Of a stretch of DNA of 64,000 bases, positions 45,978 through 55,577 are shown piece by piece. Within the stretch, counting starts at the first letter, position 1, and the number at the start of each line of letters is the position of its first letter. Source of the stretch: Methylotenera sp. (GTDB lineage: Bacteria; Pseudomonadota; Gammaproteobacteria; Burkholderiales; Methylophilaceae); NCBI RefSeq assembly GCF_030653755.1, contig NZ_JAURYU010000052.1:1-64000 (forward strand). The letters are read 5' to 3'. The position numbers and the translations under genes are program-made. Under the pieces are notes generated by a model. It had not been told where the DNA came from, ran no database searches, and saw nothing but the letters and a program-made list of their open reading frames with translations.

Positions 45978-46475
45978 TTACTCGCCAAGTGCATTTCGCC
46001 ATGCTGCAATCTTCTGCGCTAAGGTTAGCGTATGTGCAGGGCTTGAAGAGGGGAGACGTACAAAAGTGATGTCATTCATATTGAGTAACGGAAAAAATAA
46101 TTTCTTAAAGCGCTCTTCTGCTTTAGCCCCGTTAAAGCCAACAAGCTTGATGTTCGGATGTTGTTTGAAAAACAACACAAAATCATTCGCTATCTGCGAC
46201 TTGTTATCAATGGCACTATCTAAGCTGCCAGCGCGAGCACAAGTATGCAACACATCCCAAAGCGCAACACCAGATGCCGTTAATTTTTTAACGCGTTCCT
46301 CATAAGGTAAGTCAGCATCAAATCCGTATATGTTACCCATGATGCGCCAAAATGCGTTGCGAGGGTGTGCGTAATACTGATTAGCTTTAAGTGAAAGTAC
46401 GCCAGGCATGCTACCTAAAATGATAATTCGCGCCGATTCTTCTGCAATAGGCGGAAAGCTTGTGACAGTGTTCAT
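45978..46475 (-). CDS. UDG-superfamily DNA glycosylase (deoxyinosine/mismatch type)
   Basis: A 165-residue protein with the uracil-DNA glycosylase fold. The active-site block LGSMPGVLSLKANQYYAHPRN followed by AFWRIMG is typical of the hypoxanthine (deoxyinosine) glycosylase branch (family 6), and the minor-groove loop LPSSSPAHT is present near the C-terminus. It would remove deaminated purines or mismatched bases in base-excision repair; the exact substrate needs assay. It stands alone, convergent with the exported protein. Confidence 0.9.
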   Translation of the reverse strand: MNTVTSFPPIAEESARIIILGSMPGVLSLKANQYYAHPRNAFWRIMGNIYGFDADLPYEERVKKLTASGVALWDVLHTCARAGSLDSAIDNKSQIANDFVLFFKQHPNIKLVGFNGAKAEERFKKLFFPLLNMNDITFVRLPSSSPAHTLTLAQKIAAWRNALGE

Positions 46476-46850
46476 CTATATTCCTAACAAAGCCATATGA
46501 AAGTATCTACAAGCATCTTGCCTGTGTAAGAGCGCATAAGTCAATGTGACACGTGCTAAATATAGAGGTGAGCGACCATCATTATAGGTATTCAGTTTGT
46601 ATTCAAATAGGGGCTGGCGGTGCGCTAAGCCAAATAGCCATGAAATTTGTAACAACCAATGTTATATAGAATGTATGCGACTTTTGTAGGGTGGGGTTTT
46701 CACTTAGAATAAGAAGCTTGTTTATAAGCGACTATATTCTGTGGGGTTAAGCCAAATACTGGCTTAACCCCACGCGGGATGTGAAAATTTAACCATTGCA
46801 ACGCTTGGGTCAGGAGTGACCCACCCTACTGGACTAGCTTCCAAGAGTTA
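46476..46850. other. Non-coding region with a MITE-like element
   Basis: About 375 bp between two minus-strand genes. The left half shows nothing I can name. The right half is the MITE-like element 46686-46829. Confidence 0.6.
46686..46829. mobile_element. MITE-like element with 10-bp terminal inverted repeats
   Basis: A 144-bp non-coding unit bounded by GTAGGGTGGG (46686-46695) and CCCACCCTAC (46820-46829), a perfect terminal inverted repeat. Inside are TTTTCAC/GTGAAAA, a perfect 14-bp hairpin GTGGGGTTAAGCCA/TGGCTTAACCCCAC (46741-46773), and TGGGTCA/TGACCCA (46806-46823). There is no coding capacity and no clear target-site duplication. The GTAGGGTGGG ends resemble dispersed repeats common in proteobacterial genomes. 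Confidence 0.65.
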
Positions 46851-48794
46851 TTACTGAGTAACAACGCGATTTCGGCCAGAATTCTTGGCTTGATACAGAC
46901 GCTCATCTGCCAGCTTCAGCAAGTCATCTAATTGTTCGCTTGTATTTGCGAGTTGTGCTACGCCAAAGCTGGCAGTGAATTGGATTTTTTCTTCATTAGC
47001 ACTAATCACAATCATACTCAATGATGTTCTTATTTTTTCAGCAACTAATGCTGCACCGTGCAAGTCAGTATTGCACAGCAAAATAGCAAATTCTTCGCCA
47101 CCTAATCGTGCACATATATCAGAAGCACGTATAGAGATTGTTAGTGTATTAGCTACTTCCTTTAAAACAACGTCACCAACGGCATGCCCATATTCATCGT
47201 TAATCATTTTAAATTTATCAAGATCAAGCATAATGATCGCTAGATCCAGCGCTTCTCGCTTAGCCGTTTCAAGCGCATATGACCCCAACTCGAAAAAAGA
47301 GCGTCTATTTGCCAGCCCCGTTAGCGGATCGGTTCGAGCCTGTTGTTCGGCCATCTCTTTGGCCTTCTCCAACTCATTAGTACGGAGCTTTATTGTTTCT
47401 TCCATAGAGTGGTTTTGTTGATAGATGCGATCCGCCATTGAAAGCATAGCCAAGCTTAATCTTCCTACTTCATCTCTACGGTTATTAACATCAGCTAATG
47501 TGGAGTGAAGATCATATTCGCCTTTGCTCACTAATTTAGACGCAGCTTCAAACTGCCTCATCGGATCAAGTACCTTTTTCAATAAAACCAGATATAGCAT
47601 GAACAGTTCAACAACAAGTGAAATAAGGCCTAGAATAAAAATAAATTGGGCTGTTTTCTGAGCAGGCGTTGCCAATAGTGATTTAGGATAAACAGTGACG
47701 AAATACCAGTCAGGCCCCTGTATTGGCGCAATGGCTATAAAGGCATTTGACTTGTCATCATCAATGATTTGCGGCTTGCGCCCATGATGATTAATGCTCG
47801 CTAAAATGCTTTGATATTGAGATGCGATTTGCTCATCCGCCAACTCAGCAATAGCCAGCAATCCATTTGCTTCTCTAATTTGATTAACATACAAAGGATG
47901 CGCGATTAAACGACCATCTTCCCTCATAATAAAATTATGAGCACCTTCAAGATGATCATCAAACACGCGCTGAAATACACTATTGAGGAGAATATCATGC
48001 CCAATATTGATGAGATGTTGTCCATTTTCATCATCAACTGGCGTTTCACAGGAAACCATCCATTCATCTGCCGTTTGATCATAATAAAGGCCTGTCCAAA
48101 CTGATTTACGCTCTGGATTATGTTCCTTATTGGCAATATAAACCCACTCTTCTTTTGGAATATCCAAATCTGAGTTGGCACCTACCGCCCAATTTAGATA
48201 TGGCCAATACACAATATTGACGCCCTCTGGCAATGAAACGTAGGTATTGGCAAAACGGTTGGACCAAGCGTGTGCAAACTGATCAACTAAATCATACGAA
48301 AGTAATGCCCGGTTGCGAAATTCATTACTCGTGACGGGTGTGCCCTTTCCTATAAACCCGCTGATCCACCGACTTTCCCCCTTATAGTCACTTGCCGATG
48401 TGTGAGAACGCTCAAGGCCTAAAAACGTAGCTGGAATTAATCGTAGCGTTCCATTGCCCGCGTTCTCGAATAGCTGGTCAAATCGAGGGTTTGCATTGGC
48501 TATTTTGCGTTCAGGCCACAGTTCCAGAAAGGCTTGCTTGAAGGTAGTGTGATTATCTTCTGCAAGTTTAAAGATAGCAGATTCTTTTTGCGCTCTTTCC
48601 ATGATATAGCTTTCAAGCTTATCGAGCGTTTGCTGCTTAAGATTATCCAGAATATGGAAATAACTTAACAAGGACATAACCATTACTACTATGGAAATAC
48701 GAATTCCCATGCTTATCAATGTTGATTTTGCTAATGATTTTTTTATACTAGTCAACACGTTATGTAATGTCCTGAAATTTTTATTAATTTTCAC
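46851..48794 (-). CDS. Periplasmic-sensor GGDEF diguanylate cyclase
   Basis: A 647-residue membrane protein. An N-terminal span (about 29-47) is followed by a large periplasmic region with a dCache-like pattern (GLYYDQTADEWMVSCETPVDD then GQHLINIGHDILLNSVF), a second span (about 380-402), a HAMP linker, and a GGDEF domain (RTDPLTGLANRRSF, ARLGGEEFAIL). GGEEF is an active variant. There is no EAL. The start is GTG at 48794 without a good ribosome-binding site; an ATG at 48710 would begin just before the first span. The periplasmic ligand is unknown. Confidence 0.92.
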   Translation of the reverse strand: MKINKNFRTLHNVLTSIKKSLAKSTLISMGIRISIVVMVMSLLSYFHILDNLKQQTLDKLESYIMERAQKESAIFKLAEDNHTTFKQAFLELWPERKIANANPRFDQLFENAGNGTLRLIPATFLGLERSHTSASDYKGESRWISGFIGKGTPVTSNEFRNRALLSYDLVDQFAHAWSNRFANTYVSLPEGVNIVYWPYLNWAVGANSDLDIPKEEWVYIANKEHNPERKSVWTGLYYDQTADEWMVSCETPVDDENGQHLINIGHDILLNSVFQRVFDDHLEGAHNFIMREDGRLIAHPLYVNQIREANGLLAIAELADEQIASQYQSILASINHHGRKPQIIDDDKSNAFIAIAPIQGPDWYFVTVYPKSLLATPAQKTAQFIFILGLISLVVELFMLYLVLLKKVLDPMRQFEAASKLVSKGEYDLHSTLADVNNRRDEVGRLSLAMLSMADRIYQQNHSMEETIKLRTNELEKAKEMAEQQARTDPLTGLANRRSFFELGSYALETAKREALDLAIIMLDLDKFKMINDEYGHAVGDVVLKEVANTLTISIRASDICARLGGEEFAILLCNTDLHGAALVAEKIRTSLSMIVISANEEKIQFTASFGVAQLANTSEQLDDLLKLADERLYQAKNSGRNRVVTQ

Positions 48795-49336
48795 TTACTA
48801 AAGTCGTAGCTATTGATGTTTAAAAACAACAATCATTATCAACCTAAACCCTTAGGTTACCAAATTTCTCAGACACGCATGGTGCAAATGTAATTTTGCC
48901 TCCCATGACCATATGTATTCATTTATTACTTGGATAATTACAGTCGGCGATATATAAACACACATAACAACCGTTGACTATTGGGTAATGGATTACTACT
49001 TAGTAAGTGAATACTTAGTTTGGGTCCAGATTTAGCTCTATAGCTATTCCATCAAATAGTTCGATTGCCTCTACGTACAAAATCACTATACCGACGAGAC
49101 CGTGAACCAGTGTGGCTTCCCCAGTTTGCTGCTCATAAATGGCATCACTACCAATCTAAGTAGCTAAGCTCTAAGATTGGTGCGATAAGCTAGTAAGATC
49201 GTAAAGGTATTCCCCACTGAATGTATGCGCTGAAAAAATGCAATCGAGGGGAATGAATCATCATAGCCCCTTGATTTCGTTTTGCTCTTACCATGGTGAT
49301 GGTAGGCGGATGCGGTAACGTGTCCGCTGTATTAAT
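48795..49336. other. Long non-coding region with a probable gene remnant
   Basis: About 540 bp upstream of the diguanylate cyclase gene and downstream of acs. It contains a minus-strand open remnant (49015-49155), an inverted repeat ACCAATCT/AGATTGGT, and ATTCCCC/GGGGAAT arms (49209-49254). Confidence 0.6.
49015..49155 (-). pseudogene. Possible 3' remnant of a gene
   Basis: The minus strand is open for 46 codons plus stop, with protein-like composition (GSDAIYEQQTGEATLVHGLV then ILYVEAIELFDGIAIELN), ending at a TAA at 49015-49017. No suitable start is present and a TAG lies just upstream. It looks like the end of a degraded gene; I do not recognise the family. Confidence 0.3.
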
Positions 49337-51313
49337 TTACTTAACCACTTCCTTAAGTTGCTCCAAAATCGCTGGGTTGTCCAACGTAGAAATATCCGAA
49401 GTAATTTCCTCGCCTCTTGCTAGCGTACGTAATAATCTACGCATGATTTTGCCAGAGCGTGTTTTTGGTAAGTTGTCACCAAAGCGGATTTCATCAGGTT
49501 TGGCGATTGGGCCAATTTCTTTGCCCACCCATTCGCGTAGCTCTGCAACGATTTTCTTCGCTTCTTCGCCTTCTGGGCGTGCGCCTTTTAGTACCACATA
49601 GGCAACAACCGATTCACCTTTTACATCGTGCGGTTTGCCTACTACCGCGGCTTCTGCAACTAAATGATTAGCGACTAATGCTGATTCAATCTCCATCGTG
49701 CCTAAACGGTGCCCAGAGACGTTTAGCACGTCATCAATACGGCCCATAATGGTGAAGTTACCTGTTTTTGCATCGCGGATTGCGCCGTCACCAGCTAGGT
49801 AAATCTTGCCGCCTAAATCCACTGGGTAGTAGCTGGTTTTGTAGCGTTCTGGGTCGTTGTAGATAGTACGTATCATCGATGGCCATGGTTTTTTAATCAC
49901 TAATAAACCACCTGTGCCCCAAGGTACGTCTTTACCTGTTTCATCTACCACATCAATATCAATACCGGGGAAGGGAAGTGTGCATGAGCCAGGTACCAGT
50001 GCAGTAGCGCCTGGTAATGGGGTAATGACATGGCCGCCTGTTTCAGTTTGCCAGAAAGTATCGGCAATTGGGCAACGGCTACCGCCGACTTGTTCAAAGT
50101 ACCACATCCATGCTTCTGGGTTGATTGGCTCACCTACTGAACCTAGCAAACGCAGGCTAGATAAGTTGTAATTTTTTGGCGCTACTTCTGGCGTAGTTTC
50201 AGACGCTTTAATCAATGAGCGGATGGCTGTTGGCGCAGTGTAAAAGATAGAGACTTTGTGCTTTTCTATCATTTGCCAGAAACGGCCAGCGTTTGGATAG
50301 GTTGGAATGCCTTCAAAAATGATTTGTGTTGCACCCATCGCAAGTGGGCCGTAAGCCACGTATGAGTGGCCTGTAATCCAGCCCACATCGGCTGTACACC
50401 AAAATACATCGTTTTCATGAATATCAAAGGTCCAGCGCATGGTGTTCATGGCGTGTAGCAAGTAACCAGCAGAGCTGTGTTGTACGCCTTTTGGTTTACC
50501 TGTAGAGCCTGATGTGTAGAGTAAAAATAGCGGATGTTCTGCACTCACCATCACAGGTTCACATGTGTCTGCAACGTCGGCAATCAGATCATGCCACCAA
50601 ATGTTATTGCTGTTCCATGTGATATCCAGCCCAGTTTTTTTCAGTACGACGACATTTTGAATGGCTTCGCAACCGCCCATTGCTATACCTTCGTCAACGG
50701 CTGATTTTAATGGCAAGGTTTTACCGCCACGGAACTGGCCGTCAGACGTGATGACAGCTTTAGCACCAGCATCAATAATGCGTTCGTTTAAACTTTTAGC
50801 AGAAAAGCCGCCAAATACCACAGAGTGAATCAGGCCAATGCGTGCGCAAGCTTGCATGGCAACAACAGCCTCAATACCCATTGGTAAATAGATAATTACG
50901 CGGTCACCCACGCTGAGGTTTAGCTTTTTTAAACCATTCGCAAACTGGCAAACTTGGTGGTACAGGTCTTTGTAAGTCACTTCTTTAGTGTTGCCATCAT
51001 CACCTTCAAAAATAATGGCGACTTTGTTCGGGATAGTATTTAAGTGTTTATCTAGGCAGTTGGCAGAAACGTTCAGCTCGCCATCTTCAAACCATTTGTA
51101 GAATGGTGCGTTTTCTTCATTCAGCGTTTTAGTAAAGGGTTTGCTCCAGACCAATAATTCACGCGCTAACTTTGCCCAAAAACCTTCATAATCGGCAGCG
51201 GCTTCTGCGCAGAGCTGATTGTAAGTCGCCATGCCTGAGACATTGGCTTTTTTAACAAAGTCTGCACTAGGTTCAAAAACGCGGTTTTCGTGAAGAACTG
51301 ATTCGATTGACAT
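49337..51313 (-). CDS. acs: Acetyl-CoA synthetase (AMP-forming)
   Basis: A 658-residue enzyme that activates acetate to acetyl-CoA through acetyl-AMP. Core motifs: P-loop [37 protein letters not shown], and the C-terminal [11 protein letters not shown] with the Lys that is regulated by acetylation in other bacteria. The length fits the Acs family (652 in E. coli). AAGGGG lies at good spacing before the ATG. It is divergent from glnE. In an organism living on C1 compounds it would salvage acetate. Confidence 0.97.
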   Translation of the reverse strand: MSIESVLHENRVFEPSADFVKKANVSGMATYNQLCAEAAADYEGFWAKLARELLVWSKPFTKTLNEENAPFYKWFEDGELNVSANCLDKHLNTIPNKVAIIFEGDDGNTKEVTYKDLYHQVCQFANGLKKLNLSVGDRVIIYLPMGIEAVVAMQACARIGLIHSVVFGGFSAKSLNERIIDAGAKAVITSDGQFRGGKTLPLKSAVDEGIAMGGCEAIQNVVVLKKTGLDITWNSNNIWWHDLIADVADTCEPVMVSAEHPLFLLYTSGSTGKPKGVQHSSAGYLLHAMNTMRWTFDIHENDVFWCTADVGWITGHSYVAYGPLAMGATQIIFEGIPTYPNAGRFWQMIEKHKVSIFYTAPTAIRSLIKASETTPEVAPKNYNLSSLRLLGSVGEPINPEAWMWYFEQVGGSRCPIADTFWQTETGGHVITPLPGATALVPGSCTLPFPGIDIDVVDETGKDVPWGTGGLLVIKKPWPSMIRTIYNDPERYKTSYYPVDLGGKIYLAGDGAIRDAKTGNFTIMGRIDDVLNVSGHRLGTMEIESALVANHLVAEAAVVGKPHDVKGESVVAYVVLKGARPEGEEAKKIVAELREWVGKEIGPIAKPDEIRFGDNLPKTRSGKIMRRLLRTLARGEEITSDISTLDNPAILEQLKEVVK

Positions 51314-51416
51314 GCTTAAAATCCCCTTAAATCTTTGTGACCCGTTTATAATTTGGTCTAAAGTTATCTAGTTATACCTAGTTGCTACGTAGATAGATAA
51401 CCACTAAAAGTAAGTT

Positions 51417-51432
51417 GTTACACCGTTGTAAC
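51417..51432. promoter_or_regulatory. Inverted repeat at the glnE start
   Basis: GTTACA (51417-51422) and TGTAAC (51427-51432) form a perfect 6-bp stem around CCGT, ending two bases before the first ATG of glnE. It covers the expected ribosome-binding site position, where no Shine-Dalgarno sequence is seen. Confidence 0.35.
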
Positions 51433-51433
51433 T

Positions 51434-54172
51434 ATGCCATATTACATGAAAAATCTTATGCTAACACTCGATAATTTATTATCCCTAAACCGCGCCCCTA
51501 CTAGTGATGAGGCTTGTGTACTACATGCGGTCTCTTGCAGCCCGTTTGTTGAAAGATTGTTTAGAAAAGATGCGCTTTTACTGCAAGATTTGTTACAAAA
51601 TCTACATCAAGCCTATCTTTTGAGCGATATGCAAAATTTTTTAGCAGCTGAACAAATCATTGATGAAACTAGTTTAAAACGAGCGTTACGATTTCTACGA
51701 AGCCGTGTCATGGCACGTATGATTGTAAGAGACTTAAGCGGTTTAGCAAATTTACAAGAGGTTATGTTCACGACATCAGCGTTGGCTGAGTGTGTGATTA
51801 ACACCGCGATTGAGTATCTTCATCAATGGCAAGCTACGGTGTATGGTCAGCCTGTAGATGTAGGGGGCAAACAGCAGCAACTTATTGTCATTGGAATGGG
51901 AAAGCTAGGCGGTGGTGAGCTTAATGTTTCATCCGATATTGATTTGATTTTTGCCTATGAGTCAGATGGTGCTACACAAGGCGCAAAATCCGTTAGCAAT
52001 CAAGATTTCTTTTCGCGTTTAGCCAAAAAGCTGATCGCTGCGATTGATGAAATCACTGAAGATGGCTTTGTGTTCCGTGTGGATATGCGTTTAAGACCGT
52101 TTGGGTCAGAAGGCGCCATTGTGTGCAATCTTGATGCACTTGAAGACTATTATCAAAACAATGGACGAGAGTGGGAGCGTTACGCGTGGATTAAAGGTCG
52201 CGAAGTGACGGGAGGGGATGCAGTCTCGCGATTATTGAGGCCATTTGTGTTCCGTAAGTATCTGGATTTTGGCGCTTTTACTAGCATGCGTGATTTAAAA
52301 ATCCAGATTCAACGTGATGTAAACAGCAAGGGCATGCACGACAACATTAAACTGGGGCGGGGTGGTATTCGTGAAATTGAGTTTATTGCACAAGTATTTC
52401 AGTTAATCCGTGGCGGCCAAGACAATAGCTTGCAAATTAAGCCAACCTTATCAGTATTAAACTTATTAAAAAACAAAGGTCTATTGCCAGAAAAAACAGT
52501 AGTAGAGCTAAGCGAGGCTTATGTTTTTTTAAGAAATCTCGAACACCGCTTGATGTATGTCGATGACGTACAAACCCAAGAGCTGCCAAAGTCTGATGAA
52601 GCAAAAGCGCGCATTGCAAAAGCGATGAATTATCAAAGTTGGGCAGCATTTTTACAAAAACTAGACGAATATCGAGCGCAAGTACAGCAGCACTTTGATG
52701 CTACATTTGATGATGCTGGTGCCAGTAAAGATACACTGGAAGCTGAAAAGTCTATTTGGAATGCTTCTATCAGTGAAGTCGATTCAATTAAGACGCTAGA
52801 TAGCATAGGTTTCTCCGAAGCGATTGAAACTTATCGCCGTTTAAATATTTTGCACCAAAGCAGCCGATACAAACAATTGCCAGAGCTAAGTAGACAACGT
52901 TTTGATGCGGTGATGCCCCATGTGATTTCACAGGCAGGGCAAATGAAAAACGCTGATATTACGTTGACAAGAGTGATGGATTTATTGGAAAGCATCTGTA
53001 GACGCGCCAGTTATTTAGCACTATTGGCTGAGCATCCGCAGGCGATGCAATTGCTGGTCAAGTTATGTAGCAGTAGCCCATGGCTCGCTAATTATTTAAC
53101 CAGCCACCCAATCTTGTTGGATGAGCTTTTAGATGTGCGTACCCTACATGCAGCACCAGATTTTGCCGCGATGCGCACCGAGCTGCTTGAGCGGTTGGCT
53201 GAAGTGACGGGTGATATAGAGCGTCAAATGGATGTCATGCGCCATTTTAAACATGCTTATATCTTTCGCTTTGCGGTACAGGACATTAATGGTGAATTAC
53301 AGCTAGAAACGATATCAGACTACTTAAGTGAGCTAGCGGATTTAATTTTAAGTGTAGCGTTAGAAATCATATGGCCCAACGTGCGCGGCCGACATGTAGA
53401 TGTGCCTAAATTTGCAGTGATAGGCTACGGTAAACTAGGCGGTAAAGAGTTAGGCTACGCTTCCGACCTAGACATTATTTTTCTTTATGATGATGAGTCT
53501 CCCGAGGCGAGCGAGGTATATGCACGATTTGCACAGCGTATTAATAACTGGTTTAACAGCCTAACCTCCGCTGGTTTATTGTATGAAACCGACTTGCAAT
53601 TACGCCCAGATGGTAACAGCGGCTTACTAGTAAGTAGAGTAGATGCATTTAGAGATTATCAGCTAAATAAAGCATGGGTATGGGAGCATCAAGCCCTAAC
53701 GCGTGCTCGTTTTGTGGCAGGCGATAGGGAAATTGGTCAGGCTTTTGATGAAATTAGAGCAGAGGTCATGACGCAGGCGCGGGATGCCACAATCCTAAAA
53801 ACTGAAGTGTTAGCCATGCGTGAAAAAATGCGAAAAGCGCAACATACTCACGAAGGCATGTTTGATTTGAAGCAGGGAGTAGGCGGAATTATTGACGTAG
53901 AGTTTTTGGTGCAATATTTAGTGTTACTGTATGCACCAGGCCACCCAGAACTCACGGTTAATATCGGCAATATAGGCTTACTAAAGCGGATGGCAACTTT
54001 AAAAATGATAGATGCAGAATTAGCAGAAAGCGTCGCTGATGCTTATCGAGAGTATCGACATATGCAACATATGCTAAAGCTACAAGGTGCTACGCAGTTG
54101 AATATTAACGCCGAAGAAATAGCTGAACAAATTGCCAAAGTAACTGCGTTATGGAACCAAGTGTTTGCGTAA
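51434..54172 (+). CDS. glnE: Glutamine synthetase adenylyltransferase/deadenylylase
   Basis: A 912-residue bifunctional enzyme that adds and removes AMP on glutamine synthetase in nitrogen control. Two nucleotidyltransferase domains are visible: the N-terminal half with VIGMGKLGGGELNVSSDIDL and DMRLRPFGSEG, the C-terminal half with VIGYGKLGGKELGYASDLDI and DLQLRPDGNSGLL. The two GxGKLGG...SDxD motifs are intact. The length is a little under E. coli GlnE (946). The start may instead be the ATG at 51446 (MKNLMLTLD); neither has a good ribosome-binding site. It is divergent from acs. Confidence 0.97.
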   Translation: MPYYMKNLMLTLDNLLSLNRAPTSDEACVLHAVSCSPFVERLFRKDALLLQDLLQNLHQAYLLSDMQNFLAAEQIIDETSLKRALRFLRSRVMARMIVRDLSGLANLQEVMFTTSALAECVINTAIEYLHQWQATVYGQPVDVGGKQQQLIVIGMGKLGGGELNVSSDIDLIFAYESDGATQGAKSVSNQDFFSRLAKKLIAAIDEITEDGFVFRVDMRLRPFGSEGAIVCNLDALEDYYQNNGREWERYAWIKGREVTGGDAVSRLLRPFVFRKYLDFGAFTSMRDLKIQIQRDVNSKGMHDNIKLGRGGIREIEFIAQVFQLIRGGQDNSLQIKPTLSVLNLLKNKGLLPEKTVVELSEAYVFLRNLEHRLMYVDDVQTQELPKSDEAKARIAKAMNYQSWAAFLQKLDEYRAQVQQHFDATFDDAGASKDTLEAEKSIWNASISEVDSIKTLDSIGFSEAIETYRRLNILHQSSRYKQLPELSRQRFDAVMPHVISQAGQMKNADITLTRVMDLLESICRRASYLALLAEHPQAMQLLVKLCSSSPWLANYLTSHPILLDELLDVRTLHAAPDFAAMRTELLERLAEVTGDIERQMDVMRHFKHAYIFRFAVQDINGELQLETISDYLSELADLILSVALEIIWPNVRGRHVDVPKFAVIGYGKLGGKELGYASDLDIIFLYDDESPEASEVYARFAQRINNWFNSLTSAGLLYETDLQLRPDGNSGLLVSRVDAFRDYQLNKAWVWEHQALTRARFVAGDREIGQAFDEIRAEVMTQARDATILKTEVLAMREKMRKAQHTHEGMFDLKQGVGGIIDVEFLVQYLVLLYAPGHPELTVNIGNIGLLKRMATLKMIDAELAESVADAYREYRHMQHMLKLQGATQLNINAEEIAEQIAKVTALWNQVFA

Positions 54173-54385
54173 AGTGACCACTGTTTCGCACGATAAGTAG
54201 AGATGACAGTCACTTGCGATCTAGGCAGAATGTTATAGACTAAATGGAATAAAAACTTTTAAACGCTCTGTTTATTAAGTTAAATCTAGCGATGCCTTAT
54301 GACTAAGGGTTTTGAAATTGATGGTTGTAAGATACAGGCCGTGAAATAAAAGAGTATGAAAGAAGTATGAAAAGCAAGCTAGGAG

Positions 54386-55399
54386 CTAAAACAACTCGAT
54401 TTCGCCTTCTTTTTTATTTTCTTGTAAGCTACCATCGGCGATCAATAGCTCATAAGAATCTACACGGTTACGACCATGATTTTTAGCGTAATAAAGTGCA
54501 GTATCTGCGCGGTCTATAATCTGGCTTGAGGTGTCAAAAGGTGAGATTTCAGTAAACCCAGCACTGACCGTGACTTTGCCTACTTGTGGAAATTGAAAAT
54601 TAGCGACTTTGAGTTTAAATCGTTCAAAAATATTCTGAATATCCATTGTGCTGGCGCATTCAAAAAAACCAACAAACTCTTCGCCACCAAAGCGGAAAAG
54701 CGGGTCGGTTTCCCTAAAACTTTGACGCATGAGCTGCGAGAACATCAACAAAACCTCATCGCCAATTAAATGACCGAACTCGTCATTGATTCTCTTAAAG
54801 TGATCAATGTCAAAAATCGCTAAAAAATAAATCTGGTCAGCTTTATCTTCCTTGCGGTTAGTGCTGCTATGCATTTGTGCAAGAATTTTATTGATTTTAA
54901 AGTCAAAAGTTTTGCGATTTAGTAAACCAGTGAGCGTGTCACACTCGTTCTCGTTGTTAAGTAGCACAAAGTTTTGATAAATTTCTAAAATCATACAAAT
55001 CGACACATCTAGATATTCATCAATTTGGTCGCTTTCTACTGCAATCACGCAATCTATATGCCCCATCACACCTCTCATGGGGTGAAGCTTAATGATACGG
55101 TTGTTTTCAGATTGATAGGTGTAACGACTATCTGTTTGTATACAGTTAAGAATAGCTTGTTTTAAGTCAGCAGAGACTATGGCGTTGTCTGGGGTATTTT
55201 CAGCCGTTAATACGGAAATTGTTTGTTTCTTTACATCTTTAAGGAGGTAAATAACGACTGATTTTTTAGGGGTAGCATGAGCTGAGTTGATAAAATGAGT
55301 CAGCGTCTTAATCAGAGAGACTTGCAGGGACAAATCGTCACGCTCTTTGGTGAGTGTTACCAGTTCGCCTAATAAAGAGTTTATGCCGTAAGTTTGCAA
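54386..55399 (-). CDS. Soluble GGDEF diguanylate cyclase
   Basis: A 337-residue protein. Residues about 1-165 form a GAF-like sensor (LIKTLTHFINSAHATPKKSV then VIYLLKDVKKQTISVL); a GGDEF domain covers about 165-320 (CDTLTGLLNRKTF, FRFGGEEFVGFFE), with GGEEF. There is no membrane span. The start is TTG at 55399 with no clear ribosome-binding site, and no internal Met occurs before about residue 108, so I keep it. It lies downstream of dhaK with about 178 bp between; a link is not evident. Confidence 0.88.
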   Translation of the reverse strand: MQTYGINSLLGELVTLTKERDDLSLQVSLIKTLTHFINSAHATPKKSVVIYLLKDVKKQTISVLTAENTPDNAIVSADLKQAILNCIQTDSRYTYQSENNRIIKLHPMRGVMGHIDCVIAVESDQIDEYLDVSICMILEIYQNFVLLNNENECDTLTGLLNRKTFDFKINKILAQMHSSTNRKEDKADQIYFLAIFDIDHFKRINDEFGHLIGDEVLLMFSQLMRQSFRETDPLFRFGGEEFVGFFECASTMDIQNIFERFKLKVANFQFPQVGKVTVSAGFTEISPFDTSSQIIDRADTALYYAKNHGRNRVDSYELLIADGSLQENKKEGEIELF

Positions 55400-55577
55400 G
55401 GATTAGCTTGATTTAAAATGATTAATTGCTAGATGTTTAATCATTTTAAATTAATTTGGTTATTGATGCTCAATCATACTATATAACCATTCTGCTAGGT
55501 ATACTTTAGTAATTGGCATTAGCCGATTGTAGAATTTAATGGTTTTGCTTAGCCCGAATGGATGGTTATGCGATGAT

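Noticed and set aside
46476-46685. A gene or remnant left of the MITE-like element
   Set aside because: No open frame of useful length and no protein-like composition on either strand.
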